Source of the DNA: Ignavibacteriales bacterium CG18_big_fil_WC_8_21_14_2_50_31_20
GTDB lineage: Bacteria > Bacteroidota > Ignavibacteria > Ignavibacteriales > Melioribacteraceae
DNA length: 64,000 nucleotides
Direction of reading: 5' to 3'
NCBI GenBank assembly: GCA_002786785.1
Contig: PCUD01000166.1
Location: 7,315 to 71,314, forward strand
Shown here: positions 7,907-16,293 of the stretch, in pieces
Position numbering within the stretch: position 1 is the stretch's first letter
How the letters are laid out: every line of letters begins with the position of its first letter
Notes under the pieces: generated by a model
The model's input: only the letters and a program-made list of their open reading frames with translations
The model's database searches: none
Told to the model about the DNA's origin: nothing
Made by a program: the position numbers and the translations under genes

Positions 7907-9138
7907 TGAAAAATAGAATTTTTATTACTGCCGGATATAATACAATTTCTTTAGGAACTGGGCGAAAAGAGTTTAATCCTAAAAAAGAAAGACCAGGATT
8001 GGAACATTATATTAAAGAAGCCGGAGCAACCACCTTAAAGCTAATTGGTGGAGCACAAAATGTAGATGAAACAATTATTTCTAACTTTAATGCTGCACAA
8101 TATAACCATCAAGGAAATTTACCTGGATATGCTCCGTTTATAGATGAAAATTTACGATATCAACCTTCAACACGAGTTGAAGGAGCATGTGGTTCAGGTG
8201 GACTTGCATTGGTAGCAGGAATAAAATTTTTATTATCTGGTGAAAGTAATGTAATTCTTGCACTTGGTGTGGAAGTTCAAAATACTGTTAAAGCTGTTTA
8301 CGGAGCAGATTATTTAGCTATTGCTGGTTGGTGGAAAGATAGAAAAATTGGACATGCACACTTTTTCCCTGGTCAATTTAGTGATAGAGCTGGTAAATAT
8401 TATGAAAAGTTTGGCAAGGAATATACTAGAAAAGGGATGATACAATGGTATGTAAACGCTATAAATAACGCACGTTTAGATGAAACAGCTCAAGAATATC
8501 ATAATGCTGATATAAATTTAAAATTAACAGCTTCTGTTGAGCCTAATGGGAGAACATTTGTCGATAATTTGTCTGTTTATGATTGCTCTAAAGTTTCTGA
8601 TGCTGCATCTGCATTAGCCTTAATGACTGAGGAAGGATTAAAGAGATGTAATATCAAACTAGAAGATACTATCGAAATTATTAGTTTCGCTCAAGCAGAA
8701 GATGATATAACAACTAGACCCGAAGATGCAACTAGATTACTTACCACTGAAAATGCTGTTAAAAAAGCACTTACAAAAGCATGTATTACAATAGATCAAA
8801 TATGTACTGTAGAAACTCACGATTGTTTTACTATTGCAGGAATTATGGCGTTAGAAGCTATTGGTTTTGCGGAGTATGGCAAAGGACCAGAATTTGTTTC
8901 AAATGGTAATACTGCAAGAAATGGTAAAATTCCTTTTAATTCTACTGGTGGTTTAATTGGCTGGGGTCATCCTGTGGGAGCAACTGGAATTCACCAAGCC
9001 GTTACAATTTTACAACAATTAACTGAAAAAGCTGGCAATGCTCAAATAAAATTAGATGTAAACAAACCTTATGGAATGACAATTAATATGGGTGGAGATG
9101 ATAAAACAGTAACTTGTATTATATATAAAAAGCCTTAA
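7906..9138 (+). CDS. Thiolase-family acetyl-CoA acyltransferase
   Basis: A 410-residue thiolase that catalyses acyl-CoA cleavage or condensation. The acylated Cys is about residue 95 in EGACGSGGLAL, and the His is in GGLIGWGHPVGATG. The C-terminal end reads NMGGDDKTVTC where classical thiolases have a second catalytic Cys in CxGxG, so it looks more like the SCP2-type thiolases. I chose the ATG at 7906, which overlaps the TAA of the dehydrogenase by one base and has GGGGGGAA upstream, over a TTG at 7891. Its partner is the 3-hydroxyacyl-CoA dehydrogenase upstream. Confidence 0.85.
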   Translation: MKNRIFITAGYNTISLGTGRKEFNPKKERPGLEHYIKEAGATTLKLIGGAQNVDETIISNFNAAQYNHQGNLPGYAPFIDENLRYQPSTRVEGACGSGGLALVAGIKFLLSGESNVILALGVEVQNTVKAVYGADYLAIAGWWKDRKIGHAHFFPGQFSDRAGKYYEKFGKEYTRKGMIQWYVNAINNARLDETAQEYHNADINLKLTASVEPNGRTFVDNLSVYDCSKVSDAASALALMTEEGLKRCNIKLEDTIEIISFAQAEDDITTRPEDATRLLTTENAVKKALTKACITIDQICTVETHDCFTIAGIMALEAIGFAEYGKGPEFVSNGNTARNGKIPFNSTGGLIGWGHPVGATGIHQAVTILQQLTEKAGNAQIKLDVNKPYGMTINMGGDDKTVTCIIYKKP

Positions 9139-9231
9139 TTTATCGTAGTTCTGATTTTAATAAAATAGTATTCGCATAATGTATATTATGTAAACAACTA
9201 AATTATTGTTTTTATTATATTACTTTTTGTT

Positions 9232-9435
9232 CTATACCCCATTCAATTTTACGATAAGATAGATAATAACTAAAACAAATACTAAAAGATAAATTGGCAC
9301 TTTATTTATTTTTCTTGTTTTTGAATCTGAGCGGAAGTTTAACTTTTTTTTTCGTTTTTCCATCTTATCATCTTCTGGATTATAAAATCTTGGTATGTAA
9401 TCAAAATTTTTATTATTTATTTTTTTAAAAAACAT
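9232..9435 (-). CDS. Small basic single-pass membrane protein
   Basis: A 67-residue protein with a soluble, strongly basic first half and one membrane helix at the end (about 46-65, VPIYLLVFVLVIIYLIVKL). The first half contains FDYIPRFYNPEDD, a motif I recall from short hypothetical proteins across Bacteroidota, sometimes mislabelled as riboflavin synthase beta. The function is unknown. It lies 7 nt downstream of the lipid kinase gene on the same strand and converges with the thiolase gene. Confidence 0.6.
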   Translation of the reverse strand: MFFKKINNKNFDYIPRFYNPEDDKMEKRKKKLNFRSDSKTRKINKVPIYLLVFVLVIIYLIVKLNGV

Positions 9436-9442
9436 ATAACCT

Positions 9443-10354
9443 CTAAATATGTTTACACATAAAATTTAATTTCATGTCAGCTAAACTAATTTTAATAGAT
9501 TTAGCTTTATTTGTTACTATTTCTCCGTCAATGTGAGCATAAAAAGGAGTTTTTAATTCTAATTCCAATTTATGAAAATTATATTGTTTTAGCTCTTTAA
9601 GATTTGTCAATGAATTAGACATTGCTCTTGGGAGCAAGGCTAACAATTTAATTCGGGACTTAATACTCACGACACTTAAATTAAGTATATTATCGTCAAT
9701 TTTAGCATTAGGCATTAAATATAATCCCCCTCCAATGCTCCGACCATTACCAACGGCACAAAAGAGTGCATTTCCTGAAATATTATTACTATCTAAGTAG
9801 GCAGTAAAATCTATTTTGGTAAATTCAAACAATGATTTCAATATTGCAACAATATATGACAAAGTTCCACTAAATATTTTATTGTTTTGATTGAAATATG
9901 CAACTTTTGCATCAAATCCCACACCAAAACTGTTTATTAGACGTTTTTTATATTCTTTTCCATTTTCTTCAAAAACTTGTACATTCCCAAAATCTATTTT
10001 TCTAATTTTAGGATCTTCGGATAAATAGTAATTAAAAAGTGATATATTATCCATTTTAGACTTATGGAATGACAAAGAAAAATCATTCCCAGACCCAATC
10101 GGGATTAGCCCTAAAATTGGATTAGAATTTAAATTTAAACCATTTATTACTTCGTGTAATGTTCCGTCACCACCACAAATTATAATTCTTTCATAACTTG
10201 AAACTTTTTGAGCTAATTCTGTTGCATGTAAAGGTCTTTCTGTTAAAACAAACTCAATTCGAGGGTCATTTGCATGTAAACTTTTTAACTTTTCGAAAAA
10301 TTTTATTCCATTACCCTTTCCAGATTCTGGATTTACAATTACAGCTATTTTCAT
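9443..10354 (-). CDS. Diacylglycerol/lipid kinase family protein
   Basis: A 303-residue lipid kinase of the DagK/YegS family. The opening MKIAVIVNPESGKGNG and the catalytic loop GGDGTLHEVINGL (61-73) are diagnostic, and LIPIGSGNDFS follows near residue 98. The C-terminal beta-sandwich ends in FYAHIDGEIV. The likely substrate is diacylglycerol or a related lipid, phosphorylated with ATP at the membrane face. The exact lipid cannot be read from sequence. I use the ATG at 10354; a TTG one codon upstream is also possible. Confidence 0.85.
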   Translation of the reverse strand: MKIAVIVNPESGKGNGIKFFEKLKSLHANDPRIEFVLTERPLHATELAQKVSSYERIIICGGDGTLHEVINGLNLNSNPILGLIPIGSGNDFSLSFHKSKMDNISLFNYYLSEDPKIRKIDFGNVQVFEENGKEYKKRLINSFGVGFDAKVAYFNQNNKIFSGTLSYIVAILKSLFEFTKIDFTAYLDSNNISGNALFCAVGNGRSIGGGLYLMPNAKIDDNILNLSVVSIKSRIKLLALLPRAMSNSLTNLKELKQYNFHKLELELKTPFYAHIDGEIVTNKAKSIKISLADMKLNFMCKHI

Positions 10355-10383
10355 CAATATTATCTAATTGTTTAATGTTAAAT

Positions 10384-11178
10384 TTAGAAATCCAATTTTC
10401 TCATACCAATGTGGCATAAAGCAAAATCATACTTTACTGGGTCATTCGAATCTATTTTCTTCAAATTATTTGTAATTTCTTCAGCCATTTTCCATGAAAC
10501 ATTTTTAAGTTTAGTTAATTTTAATTTTTGACTTATTTGAGCAATATGGGTATCTACTGGAATTACTAATTTGTCAGTTGGAATTTCCTTCCAAAGACCA
10601 AAATCAAGCTCATCTTTCCTAATCATCCATCGCAAAAATAGATTTTGCCTTTTGCAAGCACTCCCCTTTAGTGGATCAGGAAACATGAAATTAATTCCAC
10701 TTGAAGATATTTTTGAAGATTTTACAACAATATTTGTTAGATTATTTGAGAAAAATGAAAGTGCTCCTTTTATGTTATCGGCTTTTTCGAAATAGTATAA
10801 AAGAAATAGATAATTTAAGGAACCATAAGTTGTGTAAATTTTGTTTAATCCAGCAAATAATGCAGCAGTATCTTCTCCCGAATAAAATCGATGTTTTATA
10901 TTTGCAAATAAAGTTTTATCCTTATTGTGGTTATAATTAGTTACAAAGTCAAATGGATCATTTCCCATAATTTGAAACACTGATTCCAACGATTTTATAA
11001 TTTGTGCTACGCCTCCATAAGCAAAAACAGAAGCTATAAAAGCAGCAATTTCAATATCTTTATTGTTCGTAAATCTATGAGGAAATTCTAATGGGTCGGG
11101 AGAAATTGTTTTTCTATCAAATGCTTTGTAATGATAGTTGAGTTTATTTTTGATTTTTTCTTTTGTAAGTCTTGGCAT
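10384..11178 (-). CDS. TIGR02757 (DUF2400) family protein
   Basis: A 264-residue protein of the TIGR02757/DUF2400 family, known from Bacteroidota, Chlorobiota and other lineages. Its C-terminal half looks like an HhH-GPD-related helical fold: VIPVDTHIAQISQKLKLT, followed by KYDFALCHIGMRKLDF. The start region DPLEFPHRF and IAAFIASVFAYGGVAQI is characteristic. A nucleic-acid role is suspected from the fold but not shown. The ATG at 11178 is used; the frame also has a TTG four codons upstream. Confidence 0.78.
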   Translation of the reverse strand: MPRLTKEKIKNKLNYHYKAFDRKTISPDPLEFPHRFTNNKDIEIAAFIASVFAYGGVAQIIKSLESVFQIMGNDPFDFVTNYNHNKDKTLFANIKHRFYSGEDTAALFAGLNKIYTTYGSLNYLFLLYYFEKADNIKGALSFFSNNLTNIVVKSSKISSSGINFMFPDPLKGSACKRQNLFLRWMIRKDELDFGLWKEIPTDKLVIPVDTHIAQISQKLKLTKLKNVSWKMAEEITNNLKKIDSNDPVKYDFALCHIGMRKLDF

Positions 11179-11219
11179 AATTTTAATCAATTATTTATAA
11201 TGTTCTGGATACCAAATAT

Positions 11220-11930
11220 TTATTTAATTAAACTTCTCATTTCCAAAATTGCTTTTTCTAAACCGACAAAAATTGAACGTGCAATCACGGCTTGTCCAAT
11301 ACTTACTTCATCAATTCCTTCAACTTCTAAAAAATCTTTAATATTTGCGTAATTTAATCCGTGACCAGCATTTACGCCAAGTCCAAGTTTTTTAGCATGC
11401 TCAACAGCCAATTTAATTCTATCAAGTTCAAGAAACATTTCAACTTCTGTTTTGGAATTAGCATAAGTGCCTGTATGAATTTCTATCATGTCAGCATCAA
11501 TACCATGAGAAGCATCAATTTGTTCTATATCTGGTTCAACAAAAAGTGATACTAAAATATTTTTTTCATGAAGACGAATAATAGCATTTCGAATTTGTTC
11601 AAGATTATCAATTACATTGATTCCACCTTCGGTAGTTAATTCCTGTCTTTTTTCTGGAACCAAAGTAACCAATTCGGGCTGAATATCGCAAGCAATTTCA
11701 ATTATTTCATCAACAGCAGCCATCTCTAGATCAAGTTTTGTTGTAATCATTTCACGTAATAACCGCACATCTCTTTCATTAACATGTCGTCTATCTTCAC
11801 GCAAATGCACTACAATTCCATCAACCCCAAATTGTTCTGCCATAAGTGCGAAAGTTACTGGATCTGGTTGTTGCTCCCCCCTTGCATTTCTTAATGTGGC
11901 AACGTGGTCAACATTCAACGTAAATTTCAT
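11220..11930 (-). CDS. pdxJ: Pyridoxine 5'-phosphate synthase
   Basis: A 236-residue PdxJ, which condenses 1-deoxyxylulose 5-phosphate with aminoacetone 3-phosphate in the DXP-dependent vitamin B6 pathway. The TIM-barrel signatures are all present: LNVDHVATLRNARG, HLREDRRHV, the catalytic Glu region VTLVPE, EIHTGTYA and NAGHGLNY. The length is normal. pdxA and pdxB are not nearby. GAGGATATA precedes the ATG as the ribosome binding site. Confidence 0.92.
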   Translation of the reverse strand: MKFTLNVDHVATLRNARGEQQPDPVTFALMAEQFGVDGIVVHLREDRRHVNERDVRLLREMITTKLDLEMAAVDEIIEIACDIQPELVTLVPEKRQELTTEGGINVIDNLEQIRNAIIRLHEKNILVSLFVEPDIEQIDASHGIDADMIEIHTGTYANSKTEVEMFLELDRIKLAVEHAKKLGLGVNAGHGLNYANIKDFLEVEGIDEVSIGQAVIARSIFVGLEKAILEMRSLIK

Positions 11931-12038
11931 TATATCCTCAAATATTTATTTTCATTGGCTAAATTTAAGATAATGTTTATGAAAATGCTTGGTAAGTTAA
12001 GATAATATATCTTATTCACACAATATAAAATATGTTTC

Positions 12039-12632
12039 CTATAAAAGTTTAATAGATTTAATGGTTGCAATTACCGTAGGAAAAACATCACCATAATAAG
12101 ATTGATTAATTGAAAAGTCAATCTGAATAATTTCTTTATTATGATTCATAAACAAAAACTTAAAGGTCATTAATTTGTTTTTAATAATCTTAAGTTGCTT
12201 TATTTGAATTATCGTATTAATTAAATCAGAAGTCTCAATATTTAATCCATTGTTAAATTTTTTATAAATCGTTATATATTTTTCAATTGATAACGAATCA
12301 TTGGAATCAATATTTTTGAGCTTTATAATTCCAACTTGAAATAATGACTTATTTTTATCATTGTAGAAATATGAATTTGGAACATAAAATATAAACTCAT
12401 CATCACCCTTTTTATTAATTCTTCCGACTAATTTTTCTTTAAGTGATGACGGCATTTTGGTATAATTATGTGGAATATAAAAAGAAATATTTAATGCTTC
12501 ATTTATTTCTTCATTTTCCGAAAGTAATACTTTTTCTTTGTAAATATTACTTTTATCTTCAACTTTCTGATCACAAGCAAAAAGGAAAATGAGAAGTATA
12601 ATAAAGAATGTGTAGTTAAGAATCAATTTCAT
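12039..12632 (-). CDS. Hypothetical lipoprotein
   Basis: A 197-residue protein with a lipoprotein signal: a short basic start, a hydrophobic core (IILLIFLFAC) and Cys at about residue 20 as the acylation site. The mature part is mixed alpha/beta, with no motif I recognise, so it is likely tethered to the periplasmic side of a membrane. It sits alone between pdxJ and cimA with about 85-110 nt gaps on both sides. Confidence 0.6.
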   Translation of the reverse strand: MKLILNYTFFIILLIFLFACDQKVEDKSNIYKEKVLLSENEEINEALNISFYIPHNYTKMPSSLKEKLVGRINKKGDDEFIFYVPNSYFYNDKNKSLFQVGIIKLKNIDSNDSLSIEKYITIYKKFNNGLNIETSDLINTIIQIKQLKIIKNKLMTFKFLFMNHNKEIIQIDFSINQSYYGDVFPTVIATIKSIKLL

Positions 12633-12681
12633 AAATAGCCATATTTTAGTTGAATAATATTATCGAAATGATTTAAGAATA

Positions 12682-12699
12682 TCAAATAATATTATTTGA
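12682..12699 (-). terminator. Palindrome after cimA, possible operon end
   Basis: A perfect 18-bp palindrome (TCAAATAATATTATTTGA) 20 nt after the cimA stop. It could form the end-of-operon hairpin, but no T run follows on the minus strand. It might equally be an operator for the lipoprotein gene downstream. Confidence 0.3.
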
Positions 12700-12718
12700 A
12701 CCTAAATGGATATTAAAA

Positions 12719-14281
12719 CTAATTCTTTTTAAATAGTTTGTAATTTATACTATCTGTAAGTGCTTGTAATGATGCTTGAATAATATTTTCAGAAACTCCA
12801 ACTGTTGACCAAGTATTATTTTTGTCTCCCGATTCAATTAATACACGCACTTTTGCTGCAGTTCCATCGCCTTCACCAAGCACGCGCACTTTGTAATCAA
12901 TCAAATGAACATCATCTAATTTTGAATAAAACCTTCGTAATGCTTTGTGCAAAGCTTTATCAAGTGCATTTACTGGTCCGTGCCCTTCGGCTGCTGTGTG
13001 TTCAATTTCGCCATTTACTTCAACCTTTAAAACTGCTTCTGAATATTCAGAACCCTTGTCGTCGAACATAACATTTACTTTTGCATAAACAACATTAAAG
13101 TAGGTTGGCAGTTGGTTAAGTTCATTGCGCAGTAACAATTCGAAGGAAGCTTCTGCTCCATCAAACTGAAAACCTTTGTATTCAAGATCTTTTAGAAAAT
13201 GGACAAATTTTTTATTGAATTCTTGATCATCTGGTAATTCTATTCCAAGTTTAGCAGCTTTATATCTAATATTACTCTGTCCTGATAAATCAGAAACAAT
13301 AACTCGCTGAATATTTCCAACTGCATTTGGTTCAAGATGCTCATACATTCTGCTATCTTTTAACACCGAACTAACATGAATCCCCCCTTTATGAGCAAAA
13401 GCGGATTTACCGACAAACGGAGCACGAGTATTTGGAGAAACATTCATCATTTCAAAAACAAAATTTGAAAGCGAAGTAAGATTTTTTAAATCCAATTCAA
13501 ATATAGTTTCTCTTTTCATTTTTAGAATTAGATTTGGAATTATTGTACAAAGGTCAGCATTACCACAACGCTCACCTACTCCATTCATTGTACCTTGAAT
13601 GTGAGTTGCACCAGCTTGAACAGCGGCAATTGAATTAGCAACAGCAACTCCGCCATCGTTGTGAGCATGAATTCCAATAGGAATTTCAATTTGCTTAATC
13701 GTATTTTCTGTAATATCAAATACCTCGTGAGGAAGTGAGCCGCCATTTGTATCGCAAAGGACAATTGTATCTGCCCCACCTTTAACAGCGGCCTTACACA
13801 TTTTGATAGCAAAGTTTTCATCATCCTTGTAACCATCGTAAAAATGCTCGGCATCAAAAATAACTCTGCGACCTTTTTCCACAAGAAATTTAACAGATTT
13901 GTAAATCAATTTTTCATTTTGTTCATCTGTTAATCCAAGCGTTTTTTCAGAATGGAAACGCCAAGTTTTTCCAAATATTGTTATAATTGGTGCATTTGAA
14001 ACTACAAGTTTGAGTAAGTTATTATCGCTTTCAATTCTATCAGGATAACGGGCTGTTGAGCCAAACGCACATATTTTTGAATTTTTAAGTTTCAAGTTTT
14101 GAACTTTTTCAAAATATTCTTCGTCTTTTGGATTACTACCTGGCCAACCACCTTCAATAATGTTAATTCCAAATTCATCCAATCTTTTTGTTATTTCTAA
14201 TTTATCATGGATGGAAACATTAACGCCTTCGCCTTGAGTACCATCTCTTAAAGTTGTATCAAATAATTCTAATTTTTTCAT
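12719..14281 (-). CDS. cimA: (R)-citramalate synthase
   Basis: A 520-residue CimA that condenses acetyl-CoA with pyruvate. The product is turned into 2-oxobutyrate by LeuCDB for isoleucine synthesis. The N-terminal HMGL-like barrel starts LFDTTLRDGTQGEGV, and the substrate-region block INIIEGGWPGSNPKDEEYF separates this clade (TIGR00977) from LeuA. HAHNDGGVAVANS holds metal ligands. The C-terminal LeuA-type regulatory domain (about 390-520) may bind isoleucine. It is the last gene of the ilv-leu operon, 119 nt after leuD across a repeat. Confidence 0.88.
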   Translation of the reverse strand: MKKLELFDTTLRDGTQGEGVNVSIHDKLEITKRLDEFGINIIEGGWPGSNPKDEEYFEKVQNLKLKNSKICAFGSTARYPDRIESDNNLLKLVVSNAPIITIFGKTWRFHSEKTLGLTDEQNEKLIYKSVKFLVEKGRRVIFDAEHFYDGYKDDENFAIKMCKAAVKGGADTIVLCDTNGGSLPHEVFDITENTIKQIEIPIGIHAHNDGGVAVANSIAAVQAGATHIQGTMNGVGERCGNADLCTIIPNLILKMKRETIFELDLKNLTSLSNFVFEMMNVSPNTRAPFVGKSAFAHKGGIHVSSVLKDSRMYEHLEPNAVGNIQRVIVSDLSGQSNIRYKAAKLGIELPDDQEFNKKFVHFLKDLEYKGFQFDGAEASFELLLRNELNQLPTYFNVVYAKVNVMFDDKGSEYSEAVLKVEVNGEIEHTAAEGHGPVNALDKALHKALRRFYSKLDDVHLIDYKVRVLGEGDGTAAKVRVLIESGDKNNTWSTVGVSENIIQASLQALTDSINYKLFKKN

Positions 14282-14295
14282 TTTATTTTAGATTT

Positions 14296-14378
14296 GAGAG
14301 ATTAGATATGAGACACAAGAAATTACCAATTGTTATGTCTTAATCTTTCTCTTAATCTTACTCCTAATCTTTTTTCTA
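14296..14378. repeat. Dispersed intergenic repeat, family B copy 1
   Basis: The gap between leuD and cimA reads, on the minus strand, AAGATTAGGAGTAAGATTA, then a variable part, then CTTGTGTCTCATATCT. The gap upstream of the 90-residue gene at 48977 carries a very similar sequence in the same orientation. It has no ORF and no strong hairpin. Confidence 0.6.
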
Positions 14379-14400
14379 AATTCTATTTGAAAACAATAAT

Positions 14401-14961
14401 TTAATCTATCATTCCACTTTTTCGGGCATACTTGAAAAGTCCACCAGCTGAAACTATTGGCAACACATCTCCAAGTGGATTTAAATTAAAAGTCTCTCCA
14501 GTTGTATTATTGACTAAAAGATTATTTTCAATATCAATCTTTAATACATCCCCAGTTTTAACTTTTTCATTCAATTTTTCTTTTGTTTCGTATGGAATAA
14601 CAAAACCGCCATCAACAGAGTTGCGATAAAATATTCTTGCATAAGATTCTGCTATTATTACCTTTGCACCAGCTTTCTTAAGAGCGTATGGAGCATGTTC
14701 ACGCGAAGAGCCGCAGCCAAAATTTGAACCTCCAACAATAATTTGATATTCTGATTCAAATTTATCTTTTTCAACAAAAGGAATGTTACCTTCTGGCAAA
14801 CCAGACTTTTCTTTCGGAACACTCGAAAGAGCAAATTTACCATACATTTTAGCTTCGTTTTCATCATCCATGCTATATACAAGATGTTCAGCAGGAATTA
14901 TTTGATCAGTATCAATATTATTTCCTAATACAAATGCTTTTCCAATTACTATATTTTCCAT
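14401..14961 (-). CDS. leuD: 3-isopropylmalate dehydratase small subunit
   Basis: The 186-residue swivelling subunit of isopropylmalate isomerase. It has the aconitase-swivel signatures NNIDTDQIIPAEHL and GSNFGCGSSREHAPYAL. The complex with LeuC interconverts 2- and 3-isopropylmalate. With CimA in the operon it very likely also isomerises citramalate. The length fits the archaeal/Thermotoga-like LeuD form. It starts 24 nt after leuC. Confidence 0.92.
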   Translation of the reverse strand: MENIVIGKAFVLGNNIDTDQIIPAEHLVYSMDDENEAKMYGKFALSSVPKEKSGLPEGNIPFVEKDKFESEYQIIVGGSNFGCGSSREHAPYALKKAGAKVIIAESYARIFYRNSVDGGFVIPYETKEKLNEKVKTGDVLKIDIENNLLVNNTTGETFNLNPLGDVLPIVSAGGLFKYARKSGMID

Positions 14962-14985
14962 TATAAATCCATATTTACTATTAAA

Positions 14986-16281
14986 TTACATTAAATCACG
15001 TGGGTCTGTTATAACCCCTTTAACTGCTGATGCAGCAACCGTAAGCGGTGAAGCTAAATATACTTCCGCTTGTTTGCTTCCCATTCTACCTGGAAAGTTT
15101 CTATTAGTTGTGGAAATGGTCACATCTTTTCCAACTGTTCTACCAATTGTGTCATCAGGTCCACCAAGACAAGCAGCACAAGATGATTTTGCAATAACCG
15201 CTCCAGCATTTTCAAATATCTGCTTCAGAGATTGACCTTTATACATTTCAGTTTCCAATTGCTTGGCTACTTCTGTACTTGCAGGGACAACAAAAGTTGT
15301 AACTGAAACTTTTCTTCCAAACAATATTTTTGCAGCAAACTGAAAATCTGCTATTTTTCCACCAGTACAAGAACCGATATATGCCTTTGTAATAGGAGTC
15401 CCTTCAACTTCTCTAACTGAGGCTTTGTTGTCAGGACTATGTGGCTTAGCTACTAATGGAACAAGATTTTCGACATTGTATTCATATTTACTATGATAAA
15501 CAGCATCTTCGTCACTGTAAATTTTATCATAAGTTTTATTAGTCCTTTCTTGTAAATAAGCTTCTGTTACTGAATCAACTGGAATTATTCCATTCATTCC
15601 ACCGCCTTCAATAGCCATATTGCAAAGAGTCATTCTTTCATTCATTGATAGCGAAAATACTGCTTCGCCATCAAACTCCATTGCACGATAAGTAGCTCCA
15701 TCGGTAGTAATATCGCCGAGTATTTGCAATATTAAATCCTTGGCAGTTAGGTATTCTGGCATTTTCCCAGTGAAAGTAAATTTCATTGTTTCTGGAACTT
15801 TTTCCCAAATTTTTCCTGTACCCAAAATAAACGCAGCATCTGTATTCCCAACTCCAGTAGAAAACATTCCAAACGCACCGGAAGTACAAGTGTGTGAATC
15901 TGTTCCAATTAATACAGTTCCAGGAATATTAAATCCTTCTTCGGCAAGGGCAATATGACAAACACCTTTATAGCGCGAAGTTCCTACATCATAATAATTA
16001 TCAACCTTATATTCTTCAGCAAAATTGCGAAGTATATCAACATTTCTATTTGCGTGTTTATTTGCAGTAAATATATAATGATCAGGAAAAATAACAAGTT
16101 TATCTTTATCCCATATTTTAGCATCTTTTCCAAATTCATTTTTCCATATTCCAATTGTTGGCGGCCCGCAAACATCGTGTGTCATTAACACATCTACATT
16201 TAGCCAAACATTATCACCAGGTTTAACTGATTCTTTTCCAGCTGATTTAGCAAGAATTTTTTCAGTAATTGTCATTCCCAT
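14986..16281 (-). CDS. leuC: 3-isopropylmalate dehydratase large subunit
   Basis: A 431-residue Fe-S hydro-lyase subunit. It opens MGMTITEKILAKSAG, has GTDSHTCTSGAFG, and carries the cluster ligands in GSCTGG and CAACLGG. At about 430 residues it belongs to the shorter archaeal/HacA-like LeuC form, not the 465-residue enterobacterial one. AAGGAG lies 8 nt upstream of the ATG. It pairs with LeuD next in the operon and serves both leucine and citramalate-dependent isoleucine synthesis. Confidence 0.92.
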   Translation of the reverse strand: MGMTITEKILAKSAGKESVKPGDNVWLNVDVLMTHDVCGPPTIGIWKNEFGKDAKIWDKDKLVIFPDHYIFTANKHANRNVDILRNFAEEYKVDNYYDVGTSRYKGVCHIALAEEGFNIPGTVLIGTDSHTCTSGAFGMFSTGVGNTDAAFILGTGKIWEKVPETMKFTFTGKMPEYLTAKDLILQILGDITTDGATYRAMEFDGEAVFSLSMNERMTLCNMAIEGGGMNGIIPVDSVTEAYLQERTNKTYDKIYSDEDAVYHSKYEYNVENLVPLVAKPHSPDNKASVREVEGTPITKAYIGSCTGGKIADFQFAAKILFGRKVSVTTFVVPASTEVAKQLETEMYKGQSLKQIFENAGAVIAKSSCAACLGGPDDTIGRTVGKDVTISTTNRNFPGRMGSKQAEVYLASPLTVAASAVKGVITDPRDLM

Positions 16282-16293
16282 TAATTTATCTCC

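Noticed and set aside
9139-9231. Bidirectional terminator between thiolase and the small membrane protein gene
   Set aside because: Only a 6-bp AT stem (CATAAT/ATTATG) is present, too weak to call.
11998-12014. Terminator hairpin TAAGATA-ATA-TATCTTA after the lipoprotein gene
   Set aside because: The stem is short and all AT except one pair, with no T run; it cannot be told from chance.
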